The notes: generated by a model not told the origin, from the sequence alone. Positions 1 through 6,945 are shown, counted from the first letter of the stretch. The stretch is 8,704 bases of DNA from Clostridia bacterium (GCA_017390225.1 JAFPCL010000207.1:1-8704), one strand, 5' to 3'. Translations and numbers: made by a program.

Positions 1-1
1 G

Positions 2-139
2 GAGATAGAGGTTTCCTGTATTGAACCATATAGTCAAGTAATGTTCCATCTGGGATACGAATTTGATGAGAATGATGTGCATGATGTGAAGTTATTGTGT
101 GAGACATTTCATATCGAAATTCCAAATGAGTATAGATAA
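2..139 (+). CDS. 3' end of an unrecognised protein gene (partial)
   Basis: An open frame enters from the left edge in frame 2 and runs 45 codons to a TAA at 137-139. The visible C-terminus is acidic and mixed in character (it contains the run FHLGYEFDENDVHDVKLL and ends IPNEYR) and shows no motif I recognise. It is followed by a plausible weak terminator hairpin at 177-208, which supports a real gene ending here. Its start and its relation to the downstream operon cannot be seen. Because only 45 codons are visible, the coding call itself is uncertain; it rests on the open frame and on soluble-protein-like composition. Confidence 0.4.
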   Translation, partial: EIEVSCIEPYSQVMFHLGYEFDENDVHDVKLLCETFHIEIPNEYR

Positions 140-142
140 CTG

Positions 143-156
143 CAAATTCCAATTTG
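143..156. repeat. 14-bp inverted repeat just after the partial gene
   Basis: The arms CAAATT (143-148) and AATTTG (151-156) are separated by CC. The palindrome lies 4 bp after the stop codon of the partial gene. It may be part of that gene's transcript end or a protein-binding site. Being AT-rich and short, it could also be chance. Confidence 0.3.
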
Positions 157-176
157 TTGAACTAAATATCTGCACA

Positions 177-208
177 GGAGCAAGGTTGAAATATATCTTG
201 CCCCTTTT
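177..208 (+). terminator. weak intrinsic terminator of the partial gene
   Basis: GGAGCAAG (177-184) pairs with CTTGCCCC (197-204) through 7 of 8 positions with one A-C mismatch and a 12-nt loop, followed by TTTT (205-208). It lies 37 bp after the stop at 139. The stem is short and the U tract is only four bases, so this is a moderate call. Confidence 0.4.
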
Positions 209-322
209 CATTGGGTATTCACAAAAATGAATAAAAAGGTCTTTTATGCATACAACTACTTATCTAATACAGAGACTTAATTAAAGTTTGGTAAAAAACA
301 TCTTCAAAATTTGATTTTTAGA

Positions 323-366
323 GCCCCGTATTTTTCGCAAAATGGAAAATACGGGGCATTATTTTT
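323..366 (+). terminator. strong hairpin terminator upstream of the STAND operon
   Basis: GCCCCGTATTTT (323-334) pairs perfectly over 12 bp with AAAATACGGGGC (346-357) around an 11-nt loop, followed by ATTATTTTT. It ends 13 bp before the -35 box of the next promoter. It would insulate the operon from upstream transcription, and no gene start intervenes. It could also act on minus-strand transcripts, since a T-to-A tract flanks the left arm. Confidence 0.7.
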
Positions 367-378
367 CCAAAAGAGAAA

Positions 379-407
379 TTGACAGGGTTTGTCGATTATG
401 GTAGAAT
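379..407 (+). promoter_or_regulatory. near-consensus SigA promoter of the STAND operon
   Basis: A perfect -35 box TTGACA (379-384), a 17-bp spacer and the -10 box TAGAAT (402-407, five of six consensus bases) predict transcription starting near 413-415. That gives a leader of about 34 nt before the ATG at 448. The TTG of the -35 box is in frame with the downstream gene, so an automatic call could mistake it for the start codon. Near-consensus strength suggests appreciable basal expression, without an obvious operator apart from a weak TCGAT/ATCGA inverted pair around the -10. Confidence 0.8.
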
Positions 408-432
408 GATTTCATCGATCGTTAAACCAAAG

Positions 433-438
433 AAGGAG
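433..438 (+). promoter_or_regulatory. ribosome binding site fixing the first STAND gene's start
   Basis: AAGGAG is followed by 9 nt (CATTTTACA) and ATG at 448. The second gene has an almost identical leader, AAAGGAGCATTTTACG then ATG, and both ATGs begin MDI. This settles the start at 448 rather than at the in-frame TTG at 379, which lies inside the promoter. Confidence 0.85.
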
Positions 439-447
439 CATTTTACA

Positions 448-2919
448 ATGGATATTATGACCGAGCGGGATATGTCGGTAGCCACGCGGGCATTTGCGGA
501 CAGAGTGGAACCGCGGGCGGCGTTTTGGAAAGAGCTTTTAGCGTTAGGAGAGGAGAAGGCGCGTGGGCAAAAGAAGGTGCACGTTTTATCCTACTACGGC
601 ATGGGCGGCATCGGAAAGAGCTGTCTTTTGAAAAAGCTGAAGGAAGAAATCCGCACGGGGATGCCCGAGGACGTGAAAGAAAAACTGCAAACGGAAAATC
701 CTTCAATGTGCCTTGCGGCGGAGGAAGCTCCTTTTTTTGCCGAATGGAAGTTTGAAGCGGCAAAGGACAGCCGCACAGTGCTGGGACGGCTGAAAAATCA
801 TCTGGAGGATACCTACAAAATTCCTTTTCCGTTGTTTGACTATGCCCACTATATGTATGCCCGCAAAATGGGTGAGCGGCCGGATTCGCCGGAGGTGAAG
901 GGCATCATCGGCAAAAGCTCTTTTTTGAGCTGGTGCATGTCTGCGCTTGATCCGATCCCTGTGGTGGGGATTGCTTCGAAGCTTCTGCAGTTGGCAGATC
1001 AAGGGGTGGCGCTCGTGCAGGAGCATATGAAAAAACATTCTGCCACGGTGTACCAAATTGAGAGCATGGAAGTCGATGACTTATATAAAACACTGCCGAT
1101 GCTGTTTGCCAAAGACCTTTCGGCGTATATGGAAGAAAGTCCAAAGCCTTTGGTTATCTTTCTGGACACTTATGAAGAACTGGTCAATGAACTGCTTCCC
1201 GGCAATCCTTTGCAAAATGACCTGTGGCTTCGGGATATAAAAACCGGAATCATTCCGCGTGTGCCCTATGTGCTGTGGGTCGTTGCCGGCAGAGAAAAGC
1301 TCAAATGGGAGAGCTTTTTTGCAGGCTGGCAAGATGGTCTTTCGCAGATTCTCTTGGGGGATTTGTCCGAAGCGGACAGCATATGGTATTTAAAAACCGC
1401 AGGGATTTTCGATGCGGCACTTCAAAAAGCACTCTATCAGCTCACCGGCGGCACGCCCATGTATCTCGACCTGTGTGTGACGCAATATGAAACTCTTTGC
1501 GCTATGGGAAAAGTGCCGACTGCAGGAGATTTCGGCACGGACACCGACAGCTTGATGGAGAATATTTTGTTCTATATGGACAACGTGCAAAAAGACACGG
1601 TGTATAGCCTTGCCTGCCTGTCCCACTGGGACGATGCGGACGTTTTGGAGATTATGGGCAACACAAAGCTTCCTTTCAGTCCCACGTGCTACGAAACGGT
1701 GAAAAAGCAGACCTTTGTGCTGTCGGACGGCAAGGGGCGCTTATCCATGCATCAGACCATCGGCGAAATTTTGCGGCAAAAATGCCCAGGATTAATCAGA
1801 ACCCAGGTGGCGCAAGGGCTGTTGGCGACATATCAAGCTGTCGTAGAGAAAAAAGAATATTTTTCTGCCGCCTACGCCGAAGGATTAGAGCGGCTGGTGC
1901 AAAGCGGCATGCTGCTTCATGCGGAAGATGCGGCGCTACGTCTGTTTTACAGGGAGCATATACAAAAGGAGATGAAAGCATGGGCAGAAGCCGGGATGGG
2001 CGAGCTTGCCCTCGGCGCATTAGCGCCTCTTCTTGCCCGTGCACAGGTGCACCAAAAGAGCCTTTTATACGCCGATATGCTGTGCTTGTTGGCACAAATC
2101 AAGCGGCTTTCGGGAGATTTTGCCGAAGCCAAAAGCCTTATCGAGGACAGTAAGGAGCTTTATACGGAGCTTCTGGGCGCAGACAGCGAAGAGACCCTGT
2201 CCGCCAAGAACAATCTGGCAATCATTCTTTTTGAGCTGGGCGAATATACAGAGGCGAAAAAGCTTTTTGAAGCCGTGCTGGAACAGAGAAAGTGTATGTT
2301 GGGAGAGAATCACCCGGACACCGTATCTTCCATGAACAACTTGGCAGTGACACTGGGTGAGATGGGAGAGAACGAGGAAGCAAAGCAATTAAAGGAGCAG
2401 GTGCTCGAAAAGAGAAAGCTTCTTTTGGGCGAGGACCATCCGGACACAATCTCTGCCATGAATAATCTGGCACTGACCTTAGGGGCGTTGGGAGAACATG
2501 AAAATGCGAAACCCTTGCAGGAGCAGGTACTGAAAAAAAGAGAAATAATCTTCGGAGAAGATCACCGTGCCACAATTTCTGCCATGATGAATTTGGCAAA
2601 CACGTTGGGAGCGCAGGGAGAATATGATGATGCCAAGGCACTGGAACAACAGGTGCTGAAGAAAAGAAGAAAGCTCTTGGGCAAAGATCATCCGGACACC
2701 TTAGCGGCGATGAGTAATCTTGCCGTGACCTTAGGGGCACTGGGCTTTTACAAAAAAGCCAAAGTGCTGGAAGAAATGGCACTGAAAAGCCGCATTCGAA
2801 TCTACGGGCAAACCCATCCCCACACGATTCGTGCGGCAGGAAATTTAGCATATACACTGGAAAAATTGGAGCAGTTTACAGAAGCGGCAGAGCTTCGGGC
2901 GGCGTATGGGCTGAACTAA
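448..2919 (+). CDS. STAND-family NTPase with C-terminal TPR array (paralogue A)
   Basis: An 823-residue, probably cytosolic protein with the layout of a bacterial NLR-like signalling ATPase. Visible in order: a short N-terminus of about 45 residues; Walker A GMGGIGKS (51-58); a long insert with the hydrophobic, Pro/Gly-containing stretch SFLSW...DPIPVVGIASKLL (about 158-180); Walker B LVIFLD ending at Asp240; a sensor-1-like AGREKL with Arg282; a GxP-like LTGGTPMYLDL (332-342); and a winged-helix-like region with SMHQTIGEILRQ around His435, resembling the MHD motif. A helical linker follows, then five full 42-residue TPRs (583-792) of the HPDT..MNNLA type and a partial cap. No signal peptide or membrane span is seen. 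Family knowledge: such ATPases sense a ligand through the repeats and oligomerise on ATP binding. No effector domain is recognisable, so the output is unknown. It is the first gene of an operon, 21 bp before its paralogue, and carries a 20-residue insert near residues 70-95 that the paralogue lacks. Confidence 0.9.
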   Translation: MDIMTERDMSVATRAFADRVEPRAAFWKELLALGEEKARGQKKVHVLSYYGMGGIGKSCLLKKLKEEIRTGMPEDVKEKLQTENPSMCLAAEEAPFFAEWKFEAAKDSRTVLGRLKNHLEDTYKIPFPLFDYAHYMYARKMGERPDSPEVKGIIGKSSFLSWCMSALDPIPVVGIASKLLQLADQGVALVQEHMKKHSATVYQIESMEVDDLYKTLPMLFAKDLSAYMEESPKPLVIFLDTYEELVNELLPGNPLQNDLWLRDIKTGIIPRVPYVLWVVAGREKLKWESFFAGWQDGLSQILLGDLSEADSIWYLKTAGIFDAALQKALYQLTGGTPMYLDLCVTQYETLCAMGKVPTAGDFGTDTDSLMENILFYMDNVQKDTVYSLACLSHWDDADVLEIMGNTKLPFSPTCYETVKKQTFVLSDGKGRLSMHQTIGEILRQKCPGLIRTQVAQGLLATYQAVVEKKEYFSAAYAEGLERLVQSGMLLHAEDAALRLFYREHIQKEMKAWAEAGMGELALGALAPLLARAQVHQKSLLYADMLCLLAQIKRLSGDFAEAKSLIEDSKELYTELLGADSEETLSAKNNLAIILFELGEYTEAKKLFEAVLEQRKCMLGENHPDTVSSMNNLAVTLGEMGENEEAKQLKEQVLEKRKLLLGEDHPDTISAMNNLALTLGALGEHENAKPLQEQVLKKREIIFGEDHRATISAMMNLANTLGAQGEYDDAKALEQQVLKKRRKLLGKDHPDTLAAMSNLAVTLGALGFYKKAKVLEEMALKSRIRIYGQTHPHTIRAAGNLAYTLEKLEQFTEAAELRAAYGLN
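2194..2823 (+). repeat. 5 x 126-bp TPR-encoding repeats in paralogue A
   Basis: Five in-frame units begin at 2194, 2320, 2446, 2572 and 2698, each 126 bp (42 codons). The consensus is roughly T-x-x-A-M-N-N-L-A-x-T-L-G-x-L-G-E, then a second helix with AK-x-L-x-E-Q-V-L-K-K-R, then LGEDHPD. A degenerate unit precedes them (about 2068-2193) and a 31-residue cap follows (2824-2916). Units 2-5 share TLG at the end of the first helix, which the paralogue's array does not. Confidence 0.9.
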
Positions 2920-2940
2920 AGAATAAAGGAGCATTTTACG

Positions 2941-5616
2941 ATGGATATTGTGACAGGGCAGGATTTACCGATAGCCGTGCGGGAGTTTACGGACAGAGAA
3001 GAGCCGCGAGCGGCGTTTTGGAAGAAATTTCATGCAGTAGAGGAAGCACACGCGCGGAAAGAGAAGAAGGTACATGTGCTGTCGTACTACGGTGTGGGCG
3101 GCATCGGGAAGAGCAGTCTTTTGAAAAAATTGCAAGCAGAAATGAAAGAAAAGGATGCGGCGGCTTTTTTTTCGGATTGGGATTTTAAGGACGGAAAAGA
3201 AAGCCGCGCGGTGCTGGAGCGGCTGAAAAATAAGCTGGAGGATCAATTTAAGATCCCGTTTCCTCTCTTTGACTATGCCCACTATGTGTATGCACGAAAA
3301 TTGGGGGAAAATCCGGATTCTCCGAAGGTGAAAAGCATCATCGGGGAAAGCTCCTTTTTAAGCTGGTGCATGTCTGCCGCAGACCCGATTCCCGTGGTGG
3401 GGCTGGCATCCAAGCTTTTGCAACTGGCAGACCAAGGGGTTGCCATGGTGCGAGACCATCTGAAAAAACATTCGACTACGGTGTACAGAATCGAGAGCAT
3501 GGAAGCAGATCACTTATTAAAAGAGCTTCCTGTACTGTTTGCTAAGGATCTTACAGCTTATATGGAAAAAGGCAAAAAGCCCTTGGTTATCTTTTTGGAT
3601 ACCTATGAGAGCTTAGTCAACGAGCTTTTGCCCGGGGATCCTTTAAACCATGACCTGTGGCTTCGAGATATCAAGACGGGACTGTTGCCGCGTGTGCCTT
3701 ATGTGCTGTGGGTCATTGCCGGCAGAGAAAAGCTTAAGTGGGAGCGCTTTTATGAAGGCTGGAAAGAGGGCTTGGAACAGCATCTTTTAGGGGACTTGTC
3801 CGAAACGGACAGCATAAAGTTTTTAGAAACGGCAGGGATTCCGGACGAAAAGCTTCGAAAAATCCTATATAGGCTTACCGGCGGTACACCCATGTATTTG
3901 GATCTTTGCGTAACGCAATATGAAAATATTCTTGCCAAGGGGGAAACCCCTGCGATGGAGCACTTCGGCGCCGACACGGAAGAGCTTCTGCATCGCTTTT
4001 TGTCCTATATGGTCGGGGCACAAAAGGATGTGATGTATATTTTAGCTTGTGTGGAGTGGTGGGATGATAGCGTTATTTTTGAAATCACGAAAAAGGCAGG
4101 TCTTGCCTTTAGTGTTTCGGATTACGAGCTGATTAAATCCATGTCCTTTGTATTGCCCGGCGACAAGGGCGGTTACTGTTTGCATCAGACAGTGGGGGAT
4201 GTTTTAAGACAAAAAGCCCCGAAGCATATTAAGGAACAGATTGCCCAAGGCTTAAATAAAACCTATCGAGAGGTTGTCTTTGAGGCGTCGCCCCTATCCG
4301 AAACACATGCGGATGCTCTGTCTGCGACCTTGCGCGAGGGGATGCTGACCTGCGAGGAGGATGAAGCACTTCGTTTGTTCTATGCGGAGCACTTAAAGGA
4401 GGAAATCAAAAAAATTGCAGAAGCAGGGCAGTTTGAGTATGCAATTGGATTGATGGAACCGCTGATTGCCCGTGCGACACAGAATGAAAATAGCCTTTTG
4501 TATGCGGAAATGCTGATTGGTTTAGCGTGGATTAAACGACTGGCAGGGCAGTATACAGAAGCCAAAGATTTAGCAGAAAGAAGCAGGGCTCTTTATGCCG
4601 AACTAACAAAAGAGGATGATTTGGACACGATTCGTGCAACGGGAATTTTGGCATCTGTTTTAGAAGAATTGGGCGAGTATAAAAAAGCAAGAATATTACA
4701 GGAACAGGTACTTGAAACGAGAAAGCGAATTTTAGGAGAAGATCATCCGGACACACTGGCGTCGATGAATAATCTGGCGACTATATTTCGCGATTTGGGC
4801 TTGTATAACGAAGAAAGGGAACGGAAGGAAGAGGTGCTCCGTAAGCGGAAACAGATTTTAGGAGAAGATCATCCGGATACACTGGGTTCTATGAATAATT
4901 TGGCGATTACACTCCGAAATTTGGGTGAACATACCAAGGCGAAGGCGTTGCAGGAAGAGGTGCTGGAAAAACAGAAGCGGATATGGGGAGAAGATCATCC
5001 GTCAACCCTGGTTGCCATGAATAATCTGGCACTGACACTCCGCAATTTGGGCGAATATGCCGAAGCTAAGGTACTGCAGGAAGAGGTGCTGAAAAAACGG
5101 AAGCAGATTCTGGGAGAAAATCACCCGTCAACCCTGGTTGCCATGAACAATTTGACACTTACACTCCGAAATTTGAGAGAATATACCAAAGCAAAAGCAT
5201 TGCAAGAACAGGTTTTGCAAGCACGTAAGCGGATTTTAGGGGAAAATCATCCGGATACGTTGGGTTCTATGAATAATCTGGCACTTACACTCCGAAGTTT
5301 GGGCGAATATACCGAAGCAAGGAAACTACAAGAAGAGGTGCTCCGGAAGAGGAAGCAGATTTTAGGGGAAGATCATCCGGAGACACTAAAAGCCATGAAC
5401 AATCTGGCCATTGCTTTTGAGGATTTGGGTGAGCACAAAGAAGCCGAGGTGCTTTATGAAGAGGTGCTCTATAAACGAAAGCAGATTTTGGGAGAAAATC
5501 ACCCAAGTACTATCCGTGTGGCTAACAATTTATTGTTATGTTTGAAAAAAATCGGCATATTTCGAAACTTCAAAAGAATAAGGGAATTGAAGGCTTGGCT
5601 CAAGGGGAGAAAATAG
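2941..5616 (+). CDS. STAND-family NTPase with C-terminal TPR array (paralogue B)
   Basis: An 891-residue paralogue of the preceding gene, starting 21 bp after its stop with its own AAAGGAG site, so the two are almost certainly co-transcribed. The same landmarks are visible 20 residues earlier after the missing insert: Walker A GVGGIGKS (51-58), Walker B LVIFLD ending Asp220, sensor-like AGREKL with Arg262, GxP-like LTGGTPMYLDL (312-322), and CLHQTVGDVLRQ with His415 in the MHD-like position. The array is longer, with seven full 42-residue TPRs (563-856) and a basic C-terminal cap ending LKGRK. Sequence match to paralogue A is strongest in the first 260 residues and weaker in the winged-helix and linker region. 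No effector, signal peptide or transmembrane helix is seen. Related TPR-ATPases occur in many signalling and immunity contexts. A defence or sensing role is inference from architecture; pairing with paralogue A suggests hetero-oligomers or divergent ligand specificities. Confidence 0.9.
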   Translation: MDIVTGQDLPIAVREFTDREEPRAAFWKKFHAVEEAHARKEKKVHVLSYYGVGGIGKSSLLKKLQAEMKEKDAAAFFSDWDFKDGKESRAVLERLKNKLEDQFKIPFPLFDYAHYVYARKLGENPDSPKVKSIIGESSFLSWCMSAADPIPVVGLASKLLQLADQGVAMVRDHLKKHSTTVYRIESMEADHLLKELPVLFAKDLTAYMEKGKKPLVIFLDTYESLVNELLPGDPLNHDLWLRDIKTGLLPRVPYVLWVIAGREKLKWERFYEGWKEGLEQHLLGDLSETDSIKFLETAGIPDEKLRKILYRLTGGTPMYLDLCVTQYENILAKGETPAMEHFGADTEELLHRFLSYMVGAQKDVMYILACVEWWDDSVIFEITKKAGLAFSVSDYELIKSMSFVLPGDKGGYCLHQTVGDVLRQKAPKHIKEQIAQGLNKTYREVVFEASPLSETHADALSATLREGMLTCEEDEALRLFYAEHLKEEIKKIAEAGQFEYAIGLMEPLIARATQNENSLLYAEMLIGLAWIKRLAGQYTEAKDLAERSRALYAELTKEDDLDTIRATGILASVLEELGEYKKARILQEQVLETRKRILGEDHPDTLASMNNLATIFRDLGLYNEERERKEEVLRKRKQILGEDHPDTLGSMNNLAITLRNLGEHTKAKALQEEVLEKQKRIWGEDHPSTLVAMNNLALTLRNLGEYAEAKVLQEEVLKKRKQILGENHPSTLVAMNNLTLTLRNLREYTKAKALQEQVLQARKRILGENHPDTLGSMNNLALTLRSLGEYTEARKLQEEVLRKRKQILGEDHPETLKAMNNLAIAFEDLGEHKEAEVLYEEVLYKRKQILGENHPSTIRVANNLLLCLKKIGIFRNFKRIRELKAWLKGRK
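4627..5508 (+). repeat. 7 x 126-bp TPR-encoding repeats in paralogue B
   Basis: Seven in-frame units start at 4627, 4753, 4879, 5005, 5131, 5257 and 5383. Units 3-6 share TLR-[NS]-L and LGEDHP/LGENHP, and units 4 and 5 begin with the identical ACCCTGGTTGCCATGAA. Since 126 is a multiple of three, unit gain or loss by recombination keeps the frame. A degenerate unit precedes the array and a 35-residue cap follows. Confidence 0.9.
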
Positions 5617-5629
5617 AATAAAAAAACAG

Positions 5630-5667
5630 ATACCCGGCAAGCCGTGAAATCGTGCTTTGCCGGGTAT
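5630..5667. terminator. bidirectional terminator between the STAND operon and tmcAL
   Basis: ATACCCGGCAA (5630-5640) pairs over 11 bp with TTGCCGGGTAT (5657-5667), and an inner GC/GC pair continues the stem past a one-base bulge. On the minus strand the stem is followed by TCTG and seven T residues, which suits tmcAL. On the plus strand it is followed by the weaker TTATAT, serving the STAND operon 13 bp after its stop. Placement between two convergent genes supports dual use. Confidence 0.8.
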
Positions 5668-5781
5668 TTATATCACAAATAGAATTTTGAGTCGTATACA
5701 AATGCTGCGTATAGAGGAAAAAGTGTGGCGGAAAATTTGCGGGGAGAAGATCGAGACATGGGTCACATGCGTGTTTTTGAT

Positions 5782-6867
5782 TTAGGGGCAAACAAAGATT
5801 TTTTGGGTGTAGTCCATGCCGGCAGGGGCTTTTTTTGCCAGCATATAGATATCGGTGGCAAAAATGTCTTTTTGGAGCATGGGGGGGAGGTTGTCCTTGG
5901 GGAGTTTGGTGTAAACGGGGACAGTTGCTTTTTCTTGCATCTGTCCCAACAAGGAAGCACCGCGTTTTGTCATGGCAAGAACACGTATATAGGCAGGCGG
6001 AGTCTGGGGAGAAATGCAATTTTTTATTAAAATATTAAATAAAATGCGTTTTACTCTTGACATTGTATACCGTTTTGTTTTAATATATTCTATGGCGTGT
6101 GAAAGTGTATCAAGTCGTCCACCTTCGATAAGTCGGGCGGCAAGCTCCGCATTCACATCGGTGTAGCATAAAAGCTCTTCTTTGGCGGTAGCTCGAAGGG
6201 TATACATCAGCATGGCTTCAAAATCCTGTAGAGCAACGGGCTTTTGCATTTGCGGCATCAGCATACCGTCGGGGGTGTTATTTTCCCAAAGGCTTGTTCG
6301 GATTTTGGTGGCACTTGGGGCATCGGGAAGTCTTTTCATGGTTTTTGCCGTGATAGAGCTGTTTATGCTTTTCAGTGCAAGCAGATATTCGATTCCCAAA
6401 GAGTTATTGGGAGAGGATAAAATATCCGAAAAGCTCCCCAGTGCTTTGGTACGGGCGGCAGGGTAGGTCATCCCCTCTGCCAAATGAACGCCAATGGCTT
6501 TTTGGATTTCAGCGTCCGTCAGGGCTTTGGTGGCGGCATACAGCCGATCGATATCGCCACATTCACTGCCGAAGAGAATCGTGTCCACCATGCCGGTGGC
6601 GGCTAACGTGGCAACGGCGCCGTAGGCAAAGCCGGGAGCGGAGGCAAGGCTATAGCATAAAGGCAGCTCCAGCACAAGATCCACGCCTTGGCTGGCGGCA
6701 AAGGCGGCACGGGCGAATTTATCATACACGGAAGGCTCACCCCGCTGGACAAAATTTCCGCTCATCACGCAAACAACCGCATCCCCCATCGCTTTGGCAT
6801 GGGAAAGATGCAAAAGGTGCCCTTCATGGAAGGGATTGTATTCGGTTATGATGCCGACAACAGTCAA
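5782..6867 (-). CDS. tmcAL: tRNA(Met) cytidine acetate ligase
   Basis: TmcAL (formerly YlbM) activates acetate with ATP and makes N4-acetylcytidine at the wobble position of elongator tRNA-Met. Recognition rests on the N-terminal GIITEYNPFHEGH with the nucleotidyltransferase HxGH motif (His14-His17), the hallmark SGNFVQRGEPSVYDKFARA just after it, FGSECGD (99-105), SSPNNSLGIEYL (about 151-162), SATKIR (185-190), and a family-like C-terminus with LQKDIFATDIY. I chose the TTG at 6867-6865, giving 361 residues: GAAAGGGG lies 8 nt upstream, whereas the GTG at 6876 overlaps that site, and family members begin close to the VVG strand. It is somewhat shorter than the roughly 400 residues usual for the family, with motifs intact. 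It is convergent with the STAND operon and divergent from pta. Function is confident by family; activity is not testable from sequence. Confidence 0.94.
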   Translation of the reverse strand: MTVVGIITEYNPFHEGHLLHLSHAKAMGDAVVCVMSGNFVQRGEPSVYDKFARAAFAASQGVDLVLELPLCYSLASAPGFAYGAVATLAATGMVDTILFGSECGDIDRLYAATKALTDAEIQKAIGVHLAEGMTYPAARTKALGSFSDILSSPNNSLGIEYLLALKSINSSITAKTMKRLPDAPSATKIRTSLWENNTPDGMLMPQMQKPVALQDFEAMLMYTLRATAKEELLCYTDVNAELAARLIEGGRLDTLSHAIEYIKTKRYTMSRVKRILFNILIKNCISPQTPPAYIRVLAMTKRGASLLGQMQEKATVPVYTKLPKDNLPPMLQKDIFATDIYMLAKKAPAGMDYTQKIFVCP

Positions 6868-6875
6868 ATCAAGCA

Positions 6876-6883
6876 CCCCTTTC
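6876..6883 (-). promoter_or_regulatory. ribosome binding site deciding the tmcAL TTG start
   Basis: On the minus strand GAAAGGGG (6883 to 6876) is followed by 8 nt (TGCTTGAT) and TTG at 6867-6865. The alternative GTG start shares its first G with this site, leaving no spacing, so TTG is the better start. Confidence 0.75.
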
Positions 6884-6888
6884 TTATT

Positions 6889-6917
6889 TTTAGATTATAA
6901 CATTAAAATGTTATAGA
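6889..6917 (+). promoter_or_regulatory. possible weak promoter of pta
   Basis: TTTAGA (6889-6894), a 17-bp spacer and TATAGA (6912-6917) form the best-spaced pair upstream of pta, giving a leader of about 23 nt. The boxes are well below consensus for a gene expected to be strongly expressed, so the true promoter may use a different -10 within this AT-rich stretch. Confidence 0.35.
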
Positions 6918-6922
6918 TGCAA
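6894..6922 (-). promoter_or_regulatory. promoter of tmcAL
   Basis: Read on the minus strand: -35 TTGCAT (6922-6917), 17-bp spacer, and a perfect -10 TATAAT (6899-6894). Transcription would start near 6887, giving a leader of about 20 nt before the TTG start. The -10 lies on the left arm of the 6896-6915 palindrome and the spacer covers the rest of it. Confidence 0.65.
6896..6915. promoter_or_regulatory. 20-bp palindrome between tmcAL and pta, candidate operator
   Basis: TATAACATT (6896-6904) and AATGTTATA (6907-6915) form perfect 9-bp arms around AA. The palindrome overlaps the -10 and spacer of the tmcAL promoter and the probable pta promoter, where a bound regulator could affect both genes. 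It does not match the Rex or CRP/FNR consensus as I know them and only loosely resembles Fur/PerR boxes. AT-rich composition makes a chance palindrome possible. Confidence 0.45.
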
Positions 6923-6945
6923 TATTTTTTAGGAGGTTTTTCAAA

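Noticed and set aside
379..447. N-terminal extension of the first STAND protein from TTG at 379
   Set aside because: The TTG is part of a consensus -35 box; the ATG at 448 has a proper ribosome binding site and matches the paralogue's start.
2222..2857. 211-codon minus-strand open frame over the TPR array of paralogue A
   Set aside because: It mirrors the 126-bp repeats of the plus-strand TPRs and is a by-product of their periodic composition.
4627..5508. recent slippage duplication or frameshift in the paralogue B array
   Set aside because: All seven units stay in frame with clear synonymous and non-synonymous differences, so the array is intact and not a recent error.
6868..6876. GTG at 6876 as the tmcAL start
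   Set aside because: It overlaps the GAAAGGGG ribosome binding site; the TTG at 6867 has 8-nt spacing and fits the family's N-terminus.
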